A stretch of DNA of 64,000 nucleotides from Brooklawnia sp032229645. GTDB lineage: Bacteria > Actinomycetota > Actinomycetes > Propionibacteriales > Propionibacteriaceae. The stretch is taken from the NCBI GenBank assembly GCA_963722295.1, contig CAVRLB010000001.1, positions 930,001-994,000 on the forward strand, in the 5' to 3' direction. Within the stretch, counting starts at the first letter, position 1. Each line of letters opens with the position of its first letter. The translations under genes were made by a program, and so were the position numbers. Under the pieces are notes generated by a model. It had not been told where the DNA came from and made no database searches. It was given only the letters and a program-made list of their open reading frames with translations. Below are positions 1 to 7,639 of this stretch, one piece after another.

Positions 1-240
1 GTAGGCCAGGAATTCGCCGACCAGCACCGGATCGAGTGAGCTGATGTGGTTCGGGACGATGATCGCCGGGCCGGTCGCGGGCAGCCGCTCGCCGCCTCGC
101 CAGGTAGGGGTTTGGGTGAGTATCCGGGCGAGCCGGTGGACGCCGGGGACCAGCGTGCGAAAGGTGCGATTCGTCGGCTCGACGTTGACCCGGCCGAGCT
201 CACCACGATAAAGCCGCTTGACCGGTACCGAAGAACTCAC
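1..240 (-). CDS. plsC: 1-acyl-sn-glycerol-3-phosphate acyltransferase, partial (N-terminal 80 residues)
   Basis: This is the N-terminal part of a lysophospholipid acyltransferase of the PlsC/LPLAT family, which acylates lysophosphatidate at the inner membrane. The gene runs off the left edge. The visible end contains the family block I motif NHxxxxD, seen as PNHISSLDPVLVGE, after a short amphipathic N-terminus. I chose the GTG at 240 because the next in-frame upstream GTG (near 276) lies inside the hairpin that follows leuD. The gene lies downstream of leuCD on the same strand but is separated by that likely terminator, so it probably has its own promoter. The family call is firm; the exact acyl acceptor is inferred. 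Confidence 0.8.
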   Translation of the reverse strand, partial: MSSSVPVKRLYRGELGRVNVEPTNRTFRTLVPGVHRLARILTQTPTWRGGERLPATGPAIIVPNHISSLDPVLVGEFLAY

Positions 241-274
241 GGTCCCATCATGCCCGGCCGTGGCCGAGGCAGAC

Positions 275-310
275 ACATCGCCGCCCGCGTGGCAAGACGG
301 GCGGCGATGT
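275..310 (-). terminator. Hairpin terminator after leuCD
   Basis: A perfect 13-bp inverted repeat (275-287 ACATCGCCGCCCG and 298-310) with a 10-base loop lies 30 bases past the leuD stop. There is no long U-tract, which is common for terminators in GC-rich actinobacteria. It separates leuD from the plsC start. Confidence 0.6.
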
Positions 311-339
311 GGCGTTCGGGGTGCGGCGTCGGATCCCGA

Positions 340-945
340 TCAGCCGGCGACCTTCGCGGGCAGGGTCTTCGGCTTGAAACTCGGACGCTTGGCCTCATAG
401 GCGGCAATATCGTCCTCGTGCTGCAGGGTTGCCGCGATGTCGTCCAGGCCTTCGAGCAGCCGCTGCGCAGTGTAGTCGTCGATCGTGAAGGCGTAGACGT
501 CATCGCCGGCGGTGATGGTACGGCTCGGCAGATCGACGGTCACCTCGGCGCCCGGGTTGGCGTCGGCGTAGGCCCACAGCTTCTCGACGATCGACTGGTC
601 GACGGTGGCGATCAGCAGGCCGGCCTTGCCGGAGTTGCCGCGGAAGATGTCGCCGAAGCGGGAGCCGATGACGACCTTGAAGCCGTAGTTCTGCAACGCC
701 CAGACCGCGTGCTCGCGTGAGGAGCCGGTGCCGAAGTCGGGACCCGCAACCAGCACCGAGGCCTTCTGGAAGGCCGGCTGGTTGAGCAAGAATTCGGGGT
801 CCTTGCGCCATGCGGCGAACAGACCGTCCTCGAAGCCGGTGCGTGTGATGCGCTTCAGGTAGACCGCCGGAATGATCTGGTCGGTGTCGACATTGCTGCG
901 CCGCAGCGGCGCCACGATCCCGGTGTGACTGTTGAACTTGTCCAT
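340..945 (-). CDS. leuD: 3-isopropylmalate dehydratase small subunit
   Basis: LeuD (201 aa) is the swivelling small subunit of isopropylmalate isomerase, which with LeuC converts 2- to 3-isopropylmalate in leucine synthesis. In organisms with CimA the same enzyme also handles citramalate. Family features seen are the N-terminal NVDTDQIIPA segment and the FGTGSSREHA loop that contacts substrate. The ATG at 945 is chosen because AGAAGGAC precedes it at normal spacing; a longer frame would add six residues without a ribosome site. It starts 14 bases after the leuC stop, so the two genes are co-transcribed. Confidence 0.97.
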   Translation of the reverse strand: MDKFNSHTGIVAPLRRSNVDTDQIIPAVYLKRITRTGFEDGLFAAWRKDPEFLLNQPAFQKASVLVAGPDFGTGSSREHAVWALQNYGFKVVIGSRFGDIFRGNSGKAGLLIATVDQSIVEKLWAYADANPGAEVTVDLPSRTITAGDDVYAFTIDDYTAQRLLEGLDDIAATLQHEDDIAAYEAKRPSFKPKTLPAKVAG

Positions 946-959
946 GTGATTCGTCCTTC

Positions 960-2357
960 TCACAGATCCGACGGGGCGGCCAGATGACCGGTCACTGCGG
1001 TGGCCGCGGCAACAGCCGGGCTCACCAGATGAGTGCGCCCGCCCTTGCCCTGTCGTCCCTCGAAGTTGCGGTTGCTGGTGGAGGCGGAACGTTCACCCGG
1101 AGCCAACTGGTCGGGGTTCATACCCAGGCACATCGAGCAACCAGCCTCCCGCCATTCGGCTCCGGCCTGGGTGAAGATCTGATCGAGGCCCTCGGCCATC
1201 GCCTGCTCCCGCACTCGGGCCGATCCCGGCACGACCAGCATCCGGACGCCATCGGCTACCTTGCGGCCTTTGATGACACCTGCGGCCAACCGGAGATCCT
1301 CGATACGACCGTTGGTGCAGCTGCCCAGGAAGACGGTATCCACATAGATGCCGCGCATCGGAGTGCCGGCCGCCAGCCCCATGTACTCCAGCGCGCGCTG
1401 CGCCGATGCCTTGGCCACCTCGTCGTCGAATTCTTCGGGGTTCGGGACGCTGGCCCCCAGACCGACGCCCTGGCCGGGGTTGGTGCCCCAGGTGACGAAG
1501 GGGGTGAGCTTGCTCGCATCGATGACGACCTCGGTGTCGAAGACTGCATCATCGTCGGTGCGCAGCGTCTTCCAGTACTCCACTGCAGCGTCCCAATCGG
1601 CGCCTTCGGGAGCATGCGGGCGACCCTTGAGGTAGGCGAATGTCGTCTCGTCCGGAGCGATCATGCCTGCCTTGGCGCCCCATTCGATCGACATATTGCA
1701 GATCGTCATGCGGCCCTCCATCGACAGACCTCGGATGGTGGAGCCGCGATACTCGGCGATATAGCCCTGGCCGCCGCCGGTGCTGACCTTGGCGATGAGC
1801 GCCAGCACGATGTCCTTGGCGGTTACGTCTTGGGGCAGTTCGCCTTCGACGGTGACGGCCATCGTCTTCGGCCTGGCCTGCATCAGCGTCTGGGTGGCGA
1901 GCACATGCTCGACCTCTGAGGTACCGATGCCGAACGCCAGTGCGCCGAAAGCGCCGTGGGTGGAGGTGTGAGAGTCGCCACAAACGATCGTCATACCCGG
2001 CTGAGTGATGCCCAGCTGCGGGCCGATGATGTGGACGACGCCCTGATCGCGATCGCCCAGGGAGTGAATGCGAATGCCAAATTCCTTGGCGTTCTTGCGC
2101 AGCGTGTCGACCTGGGTCCGGCTCACGAGGTCAGCGATCGGCTTCCTGATGTCGACCGTGGGAGTGTTGTGATCCTCCGTGGCAATCGTAAGCTCAGGAC
2201 GACGCACTTGGCGTCCTGCCAGCCGAAGGCCCTCGAACGCCTGCGGACTAGTGACTTCGTGACACAATTGCAGATCGATGAAGAGCAGGTCAGGCTCGCC
2301 GGCAGCAGAGCGTACGACGTGATCGTCCCAGACCTTTTCGCTCAGAGTTCTTCCCAT
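960..2357 (-). CDS. leuC: 3-isopropylmalate dehydratase large subunit
   Basis: LeuC (465 aa) is the aconitase-like subunit carrying the 4Fe-4S cluster. Cluster cysteines are visible in the FLGSCTNGRIEDL block and the CSMCLGMNPDQL block, and CGDSHTSTHGAFG is the expected substrate-site motif. The ATG at 2357 begins the conserved MGRTLSEKVWDDHVV; sequence further upstream in frame is unlike the family and runs into the divergent regulator. It is the first gene of a leuC-leuD operon. The promoter must lie in the 50-bp gap shared with the IclR-type gene, where an inverted repeat is present. Confidence 0.98.
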   Translation of the reverse strand: MGRTLSEKVWDDHVVRSAAGEPDLLFIDLQLCHEVTSPQAFEGLRLAGRQVRRPELTIATEDHNTPTVDIRKPIADLVSRTQVDTLRKNAKEFGIRIHSLGDRDQGVVHIIGPQLGITQPGMTIVCGDSHTSTHGAFGALAFGIGTSEVEHVLATQTLMQARPKTMAVTVEGELPQDVTAKDIVLALIAKVSTGGGQGYIAEYRGSTIRGLSMEGRMTICNMSIEWGAKAGMIAPDETTFAYLKGRPHAPEGADWDAAVEYWKTLRTDDDAVFDTEVVIDASKLTPFVTWGTNPGQGVGLGASVPNPEEFDDEVAKASAQRALEYMGLAAGTPMRGIYVDTVFLGSCTNGRIEDLRLAAGVIKGRKVADGVRMLVVPGSARVREQAMAEGLDQIFTQAGAEWREAGCSMCLGMNPDQLAPGERSASTSNRNFEGRQGKGGRTHLVSPAVAAATAVTGHLAAPSDL

Positions 2358-2387
2358 GCGTCCATGATGACATTGCTGTTCAAATAA

Positions 2388-2403
2388 TGAGATGTTAGTC
2401 TCA
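2388..2403. promoter_or_regulatory. Candidate NdgR/LtbR operator between leuC and the IclR gene
   Basis: The inverted repeat TGAGA-N6-TCTCA sits in the 50-bp gap between the divergent leuC and IclR-family genes, five bases before the regulator start codon. In Corynebacterium and Streptomyces the orthologous regulator (LtbR/NdgR) binds exactly this divergent leuCD region, so an autoregulatory and leuCD-repressing role is likely. The site assignment is inferred from position and symmetry. Confidence 0.5.
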
Positions 2404-2407
2404 GAGT

Positions 2408-3133
2408 ATGGACGAATCCTCTGGGGTCGGGGTACTCGACAAGGCAGCGATGGTCTTGGCCGCACTCGAGTCAGGCCCGATGACACTGGCCGGGCTGGTG
2501 CAGTCGACCGGATTGGCCCGGCCGACCGCGCACCGGCTGGCGGTCGCGCTGGAACACCACCGCCTGGTCGGCCGCGACCTGCAGGGCCGCTTCGTGCTCG
2601 GCCCCAGGCTGGCCGAACTGGCTGCTTCGGCCGGCGAGGACCGGCTGTTGGCGACCGCCGGCCCGATCCTGGCCCGGCTGCGCGATATCACCGGCGAATC
2701 CGCACAGCTATATCGCAGGCAAGGTGACATCCGGGTCTGCGTGGCCGCGGCCGACCGGCCCTCGGGTCTGCGGGACTCGATTCCGGTCGGCAGCCAGCTC
2801 TCGATGAGCGCGGGATCGGCGGCCCAGGTGCTGCTGGCCTGGGAGGAGCCGGACCGCCTGCAGCGCGGGCTGGTGAACGCGACCTTCTCTGCGGTCGGAC
2901 TCACCGGAGTACGGCGCCGCGGTTGGGCGCAGTCGGTGGCCGAACGCGAGTCCGGAGTGGCTTCGGTGAGCGCTCCGGTGCGCTCCCCCGGCGGCAAGGT
3001 GATTGCCGCAGTGTCGGTCTCGGGCCCAATCGAACGGTTGAGCCGCCAGCCCGGACGCTTGCACGCACCGGCCGTGATGGCCGCCGCCGATCGGCTGAGC
3101 GAAGTGCTGCGGCGCTCCGGCTCCGACGAATAG
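2408..3133 (+). CDS. ndgR: IclR-family transcriptional regulator of leuCD (NdgR/LtbR type)
   Basis: This 241-aa protein has an N-terminal winged helix (residues 6-65, including MTLAGLVQSTGLARPTAHRL) followed by the IclR effector-binding domain. It is divergent from leuC, the conserved position of the actinobacterial regulator called NdgR, AreB or LtbR, which controls leucine and other amino acid genes. No Shine-Dalgarno sequence precedes the ATG at 2408 and the upstream gap is only 50 bp, so the mRNA may be leaderless. The family and context are strong; orthology by symbol is inferred from synteny. Confidence 0.85.
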   Translation: MDESSGVGVLDKAAMVLAALESGPMTLAGLVQSTGLARPTAHRLAVALEHHRLVGRDLQGRFVLGPRLAELAASAGEDRLLATAGPILARLRDITGESAQLYRRQGDIRVCVAAADRPSGLRDSIPVGSQLSMSAGSAAQVLLAWEEPDRLQRGLVNATFSAVGLTGVRRRGWAQSVAERESGVASVSAPVRSPGGKVIAAVSVSGPIERLSRQPGRLHAPAVMAAADRLSEVLRRSGSDE

Positions 3134-3151
3134 CCAGCGAACGTGCACATC

Positions 3152-3275
3152 GTGTAGGACTGGCGCCCGTCCTGGGCTGTGGGACTACACACTCCGGGGA
3201 CGAGAAGCTGGCAGCGCCCTCGGCCTCAGGATTGTGTAGGTCCCGGTCCCGTCCCGGGCTGTGGGGCTACACAAT
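3152..3275. repeat. Two copies of a GTGTAG/CTACAC inverted-repeat element
   Basis: Two related stem-loop units lie between converging genes. Copy 1 has GTGTAG at 3152-3157 and CTACAC at 3185-3190. Copy 2 has ATTGTGTAG at 3231-3239 and CTACACAAT at 3267-3275. Their interiors are also similar: both contain a CGTCC-GGGCTGTGGG block. They could end transcription in both directions or belong to a dispersed palindromic family. Confidence 0.6.
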
Positions 3276-3291
3276 CCGGGACGGAGACCGG

Positions 3292-4185
3292 TCAGGCCTG
3301 CTGATCCTGCTCCTCGATGTACTTCTGGACGATGGCGGTGTCGTCCCAACCCCAGCCCGCGTCGACGACGCCCTGGAAGGCATCGAGCAACCGATCGCCC
3401 TGAACGGTCGCAGTACCCGTACGACCGGCCTCGTCGAGGTAGGCCTTGAGATCCTTGATCCAGAAGACCGCTGCACCCGAAACCGAGTAGTCCTTGGCGA
3501 TGAATCGTGGCGCCTTGTCATCCATGATCTTGCTGCCGGCATAGCCGCCCCGCATCAGATCGAAGAGCTTCTGCACATCCAGGCCGGCTCGCTCGGCCAC
3601 CACGGCAGCCTCGGCGTTGGCGACGATGTTCGCGGCGCAGACCAGCTGGTTGCAGGCCTTCGCCACCTCACCGGCACCGGTTGGACCAAGATGCACCGGG
3701 CTGCCTGCGAGCTTCAGGTAAGGCATCGCCTTGGCGACCAGTTCATCGGAGCCGCCGACCATGATCGACAGCTTGCCTGCCTCGGCTCCGACCTGACCTC
3801 CCGAAACCGGGGCATCGATGACCCGCACCAGCCCGTTGGTCGAGGCGGAGACCTCCTCGTCCAGTCGACGCACCGCGTCCGGGGAGACGGTCGAGCAGAC
3901 GACCAACAGCAGTTCCTGGTCGACACCGGCCAGCAGGCCGTTCTCGCCTTCCAGCACCGCCTGCACCTGAGGCACATCGGGCACCATGAAGAAGACGACA
4001 CTGGCCTTGCTCGCCAGTTCCTTCGCGGTCTCGGCCCAAACAGCGCCGCCATCCAGCAGATCCTTGATGCGGTCGGAGCTGATGTCATTCAGCACCAGGG
4101 TGTCGCCAGCGGGCAGACCACCCAGCATGTGACGAGCGATGGGATGACCCATGGTTCCCAAGCCGATGAATCCGACAGTCGTCAT
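3292..4185 (-). CDS. NAD(P)-dependent beta-hydroxyacid dehydrogenase (tartronate semialdehyde reductase / 3-hydroxyisobutyrate dehydrogenase family)
   Basis: This 297-aa enzyme belongs to the beta-hydroxyacid dehydrogenase family. Visible are the Rossmann motif GFIGLGTMG at the N-terminus, the substrate signature DAPVSGGQVGAEAG, and the catalytic lysine in GEVAKACNQ. Such enzymes reduce tartronate semialdehyde to glycerate or oxidise 3-hydroxyisobutyrate; the sequence alone does not decide which. The ATG at 4185 has a strong AAGGAGGAATTG ribosome site. A symmetric operator-like sequence lies about 80 bases upstream. It is downstream of the alpha-galactoside operon on the same strand but 174 bases away, so it probably has its own promoter. 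Confidence 0.85.
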   Translation of the reverse strand: MTTVGFIGLGTMGHPIARHMLGGLPAGDTLVLNDISSDRIKDLLDGGAVWAETAKELASKASVVFFMVPDVPQVQAVLEGENGLLAGVDQELLLVVCSTVSPDAVRRLDEEVSASTNGLVRVIDAPVSGGQVGAEAGKLSIMVGGSDELVAKAMPYLKLAGSPVHLGPTGAGEVAKACNQLVCAANIVANAEAAVVAERAGLDVQKLFDLMRGGYAGSKIMDDKAPRFIAKDYSVSGAAVFWIKDLKAYLDEAGRTGTATVQGDRLLDAFQGVVDAGWGWDDTAIVQKYIEEQDQQA

Positions 4186-4262
4186 CAATTCCTCCTTGAA
4201 CGTATGCGGTTGGCCCAATCGTAGGGCACGAGTGCGCCCGTGGCAGGGGCCATTGCCATCAG

Positions 4263-4294
4263 TTGTCATGCACACAATGCACATGCCATGACAA
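4263..4294. promoter_or_regulatory. Operator-like inverted repeat upstream of the dehydrogenase
   Basis: TTGTCATG (4263-4270) and CATGACAA (4287-4294) form a perfect 8-bp inverted repeat with a 16-bp spacer, 78 bases before the dehydrogenase start. The arm spacing suits two adjacent major grooves. No regulator gene is adjacent, so the binding protein is unknown. Confidence 0.4.
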
Positions 4295-4336
4295 ATGACC
4301 CCTGCTCATCTCATCCGGCCGCACTATTCAATTAGG

Positions 4337-4372
4337 CATCTCGACCTAGTCATCTCGACCTAGTCATCTCGA
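4337..4372. repeat. 14-bp tandem repeat across the end of the binding-protein gene
   Basis: CATCTCGACCTAGT occurs at 4337-4350 and 4351-4364, with a partial third copy (CATCTCGA) at 4365-4372. The copies include and follow the stop codon of the sugar-binding protein gene, so the stop codon is present more than once. It looks like a slippage duplication. Confidence 0.7.
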
Positions 4373-5730
4373 TCCCGGGCCATCATTTCGTTGACGCGGC
4401 TGTTGGCATCGGTCAGCGAAGCCGGGTCGGCCTGGAAGGCAAGCACCGCGGACATCGCCGGATCCATGATCGAGTCAACCTGCGCCCATCGGTCGACCAC
4501 CGGCGAGGTCACTGCGGTTCCGTCTGTGATGTGCACGCTGAAAGCGTCCGCGTTGTATCCCAACTTCTTGAAGGCCTCGGCCGCTCGGTCACTGGACGAG
4601 GCGATCGCCGGGAAGACCACTGCCTGATCGGCGATGATGTTCTGGCATGCAGACGTGCCCATATAGGAGACCCAGGCCCAAGCCTCATCGGGATGCTCGG
4701 TGCCGATCCAGATGGAGTCGGCCAGGCCGTTCTGCACCGACGCACGGTTTCCATCGGGTCCGATCGGTGTCGGGATCACGTTGAACTGACCGACCCCGGT
4801 CGTCGTCGCCACCCCTGCCATATTCCACGATCCCTCGATCAAGGTCGCATAAGCGCCCGATTTCAAGGACTCGAGCGAGCCGACGCCAGACGAAGCGATC
4901 GCCAGGCTGGGCATATAGCCCTTGTCGATCAGCGAGCGCCACCAGCCTATGGACGTCTGGAAATTCGGATCGTCGTAGTTGAATACCGTGCCCCACGGGT
5001 TGGTGTCGGTCCACCGCCACTCGCCATTCGACAATGCATAAGGCGACCACTGCACCTGCCCGTAGCCGGACCCGGCTTCGTTGTAGCCGGTGCCGTAGAC
5101 CGCGATCCGGGTCTTGTCGAAACCAGGCTCGTCGCCGCGCACGCCGTTCTTGTCGATTGTCATATGAGCGAGGAACTTCTCATATGTCCCGCCGTCGTCC
5201 GGATTCCATTCAAGACTCCAGACATCGTCGGCCGTGTAGCCGGCCTCGGCGAGCATCTCGGTGTTGTAGAACAGCGCCTCGGTATCCCAGTCTTTCGGCA
5301 GTCCATAGCGTTGTTCGCCACCTTGAGATACCCATTGACCGGCCAGCCCGTCTTCGAACTGCGTTAGGTCATAGCCGTCGGATTCGGCGTACGGATCCAT
5401 ATCGAGCAACTGGCCGAGCGAGGCATATGTGCCGAATCGCGAGGTGTGATTGACGAAGACATCCGGCGCGTTCTCGGCGACCATGGAGGCGGTCAGCTGC
5501 GTCCAATAGTCGGCCCAGCCGTACTGATCCAGTTGAATATGGAGGCCAGGGTTCTGCGCCTCGAAATCGGTAGCGCACTGACGGTATCCGGGCATCTGCG
5601 CCGAGTCCCACATCCAGTAGCGTAACGTCACGCCATCCGCAGACGAGTCGCTGCCGCACGCGGTGAGCCCGGTCGTCGCCAATGCGGCGGAGAGCAGGAC
5701 TGCCGCCAGGCGAACTCTGATTGGTTTCAT
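4360..5730 (-). CDS. Sugar ABC transporter substrate-binding lipoprotein (family 1)
   Basis: This 456-aa secreted lipoprotein captures sugars outside the membrane. It has a signal peptide ending in the lipobox LTAC (Cys25) and a solute-binding protein family 1 fold of the maltose/raffinose type. The ATG at 5730 is preferred because GAGG lies six bases upstream; a GTG four codons earlier lacks this. It is the last gene of the operon alpha-galactosidase, permease, permease, binding protein, with an 8-base gap to the preceding permease. Placing the binding protein last is less usual. The substrate is inferred from the neighbouring alpha-galactosidase as raffinose, melibiose or related galactosides. 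Confidence 0.9.
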   Translation of the reverse strand: MKPIRVRLAAVLLSAALATTGLTACGSDSSADGVTLRYWMWDSAQMPGYRQCATDFEAQNPGLHIQLDQYGWADYWTQLTASMVAENAPDVFVNHTSRFGTYASLGQLLDMDPYAESDGYDLTQFEDGLAGQWVSQGGEQRYGLPKDWDTEALFYNTEMLAEAGYTADDVWSLEWNPDDGGTYEKFLAHMTIDKNGVRGDEPGFDKTRIAVYGTGYNEAGSGYGQVQWSPYALSNGEWRWTDTNPWGTVFNYDDPNFQTSIGWWRSLIDKGYMPSLAIASSGVGSLESLKSGAYATLIEGSWNMAGVATTTGVGQFNVIPTPIGPDGNRASVQNGLADSIWIGTEHPDEAWAWVSYMGTSACQNIIADQAVVFPAIASSSDRAAEAFKKLGYNADAFSVHITDGTAVTSPVVDRWAQVDSIMDPAMSAVLAFQADPASLTDANSRVNEMMARDRDD

Positions 5731-5738
5731 CACTGACC

Positions 5739-6677
5739 TCACTTGATTCCGGTAAAGCCGATGGAGTTGACGATCCGCTTGCCGAGCACGCCGAACAGCA
5801 CCATGATCGGCAGCGCCGCGACAAGCGTGGCTGCCATCAAGGCCGACCAGTCGGGTGAGCCCTGCGGCGTCTGCGAGCGGAAGATGCCGAGGGCGACGGT
5901 CAGCACGCGCACATCGTCGGCCTGGCCGACCAACAGCGGCCAGAAGTACTCATTCCACGACGTGATGAAGGTGAGTACTGCGAGCGTGGTGAGCGGAGCC
6001 GATGACATCGGGACGATCACCCTGAAGAAGACTCGGAACGGGCCAGCACCATCGATCAGCGCCGCCTCGTCGATCTCCTTCGGGATCCCGAGGAAGAACT
6101 GGCGCAAGAAGAAGATCGCGAACGGTGTCATGAAGAAGGTCGGCAGAATCAGCCCTGGGAACGTGTTCAGCAGACCGAGGTCCTTGATCAGCACGAAGTT
6201 CGGGATGGCCGTGAAGATTCCTGGCACCATCAGTGCCGACAAGAAGATGGTGAAGACCAGATTGCGGCGTCGCCAGGTGAGTCGTGAGAACGCGTAGGCG
6301 GCCATCGCCGAGAAGAGCACCTGGCCGATGGTTACGAAGAATGCCACGATGAACGAATTGCGCAGGTACAGCCAGAAGTTGATGGACGCGCCCGCACCGC
6401 CTTGGGCGATGGATTCCTCAGGGGTTGTGAGCCCGAAGACGCGACGATATCCGTCCAGGGTCGGCTCACTCGGCCAAAGCGCGCCGGGCTCCGCGAACAG
6501 TGCCCCGTTCGAGGTGAATGAAGTCCGTAGCATCCAATAGAACGGGAAGACCGTGACCAGCAGGATCAGGATGAAGACGGCCCATGCGACGTAGAAACCG
6601 GGCCCGTGCTTGCGTCCGGAGTGCTTGATCTCGGCCGGCTGAGTCCGGGTGGTGGGATTGTGGGTATCGGTGGTCAT
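5739..6677 (-). CDS. Sugar ABC transporter permease, MalG type
   Basis: This 312-aa membrane protein is one of two permeases of a carbohydrate ABC importer. It has about six hydrophobic segments and the cytoplasmic EAA loop IDEAALIDGAGPFRVFFRVIVP that contacts the ATPase. The ATG at 6677 follows GAAGGAGC; the longer frame starts inside the upstream gene. It begins 13 bases after the other permease ends and is followed 8 bases later by the binding protein, so the genes form an operon. No ATP-binding subunit lies here; such CUT1 importers in actinobacteria commonly share an MsiK-type ATPase encoded elsewhere. Confidence 0.93.
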   Translation of the reverse strand: MTTDTHNPTTRTQPAEIKHSGRKHGPGFYVAWAVFILILLVTVFPFYWMLRTSFTSNGALFAEPGALWPSEPTLDGYRRVFGLTTPEESIAQGGAGASINFWLYLRNSFIVAFFVTIGQVLFSAMAAYAFSRLTWRRRNLVFTIFLSALMVPGIFTAIPNFVLIKDLGLLNTFPGLILPTFFMTPFAIFFLRQFFLGIPKEIDEAALIDGAGPFRVFFRVIVPMSSAPLTTLAVLTFITSWNEYFWPLLVGQADDVRVLTVALGIFRSQTPQGSPDWSALMAATLVAALPIMVLFGVLGKRIVNSIGFTGIK

Positions 6678-6690
6678 GATTGCTCCTTCC

Positions 6691-7614
6691 TCACAGCTCG
6701 TCCGACTCGTCCGCACGGGTCAGTCTCAACTGGATCAGCGAGACTCCGAGCAGGATGAGGAAGAGCACAACGGCCAACGCGGACGCGTAGCCGAAGTCCA
6801 GTTGCCCGAAGGCCAGGTCCCAGATGTAGTAGTTCATAACCCGGGTGGCGTTGATCGGGCCGCCCTGAGTGGTGACCGAGATCGTGTCGAAGATCTGGAA
6901 CGAGCCGGTGACCGTCACCACCAGTACCATCGCCAGCACCGGACGCAGCAGCGGCAACGTGATGTTGAAGAACTTGCGCCCTTCACCGGCACCATCGATA
7001 TCCGCAGCTTCATAGACTGACGCATTGATCGTCTGCAGGCCTGCGAATACCAACAGTGCGGTGTATCCCATGTGGCGCCAGACATTGATGAATGCGACCG
7101 TGGGAATGGCCCAAGCGGATTCACCGAAGAATGCGATCTTGTCGATGCCGATTGCCTCGAAGAAGACGTTTACGATGCCGACCTGATAGTCCATCATGAA
7201 GTACCAGACCAGTGCCACGACAACATTCGCCACGAAGTATGGCAGCAACGCCACACCGCGCAGGAAGGTCGAATTGGTCAAGCGCTGCATCAATACCGCC
7301 AGTCCGACAGCGATGATGGTCTGGAACCCGATGTTCAGCAGCACATAATAGAGAGTCACTCCAAGCGCGTTCCAGAACAGCGGATCCTGGACCAACCGCA
7401 CATAGTTGTCCACACCCGTCCACTCGGGCGGAGTGAGGACGGAATAGTCGGTGAATGAATAGTAGAGGCCGCGCATCGCGGGCATCAGATAAAAGAAGAA
7501 GAAACCAATCGACGCCGGCAACAGAAAAGCTGCCGCCAATCGAGTCTGATCGTCCCTCTTGTTAGTACGCGACCGTGGCTTCTTCGCCACGGCCGGTGGG
7601 GCCGCAGTTGTCAT
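6691..7614 (-). CDS. Sugar ABC transporter permease, MalF type
   Basis: This 307-aa permease partners the MalG-type protein. It has a basic cytoplasmic N-terminus (KKPRSRTNKRDD), about six membrane segments, and an EAA loop seen as YEAADIDGAGEGRKFFNITLPLLRP. The ATG at 7614 has AAGGA upstream. It starts 25 bases after the alpha-galactosidase stop. The pair of permeases plus lipoprotein makes a CUT1-type importer lacking its own ATPase. Confidence 0.93.
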   Translation of the reverse strand: MTTAAPPAVAKKPRSRTNKRDDQTRLAAAFLLPASIGFFFFYLMPAMRGLYYSFTDYSVLTPPEWTGVDNYVRLVQDPLFWNALGVTLYYVLLNIGFQTIIAVGLAVLMQRLTNSTFLRGVALLPYFVANVVVALVWYFMMDYQVGIVNVFFEAIGIDKIAFFGESAWAIPTVAFINVWRHMGYTALLVFAGLQTINASVYEAADIDGAGEGRKFFNITLPLLRPVLAMVLVVTVTGSFQIFDTISVTTQGGPINATRVMNYYIWDLAFGQLDFGYASALAVVLFLILLGVSLIQLRLTRADESDEL

Positions 7615-7639
7615 GATTTTCCTTAGGTGAAAGGTGGGA

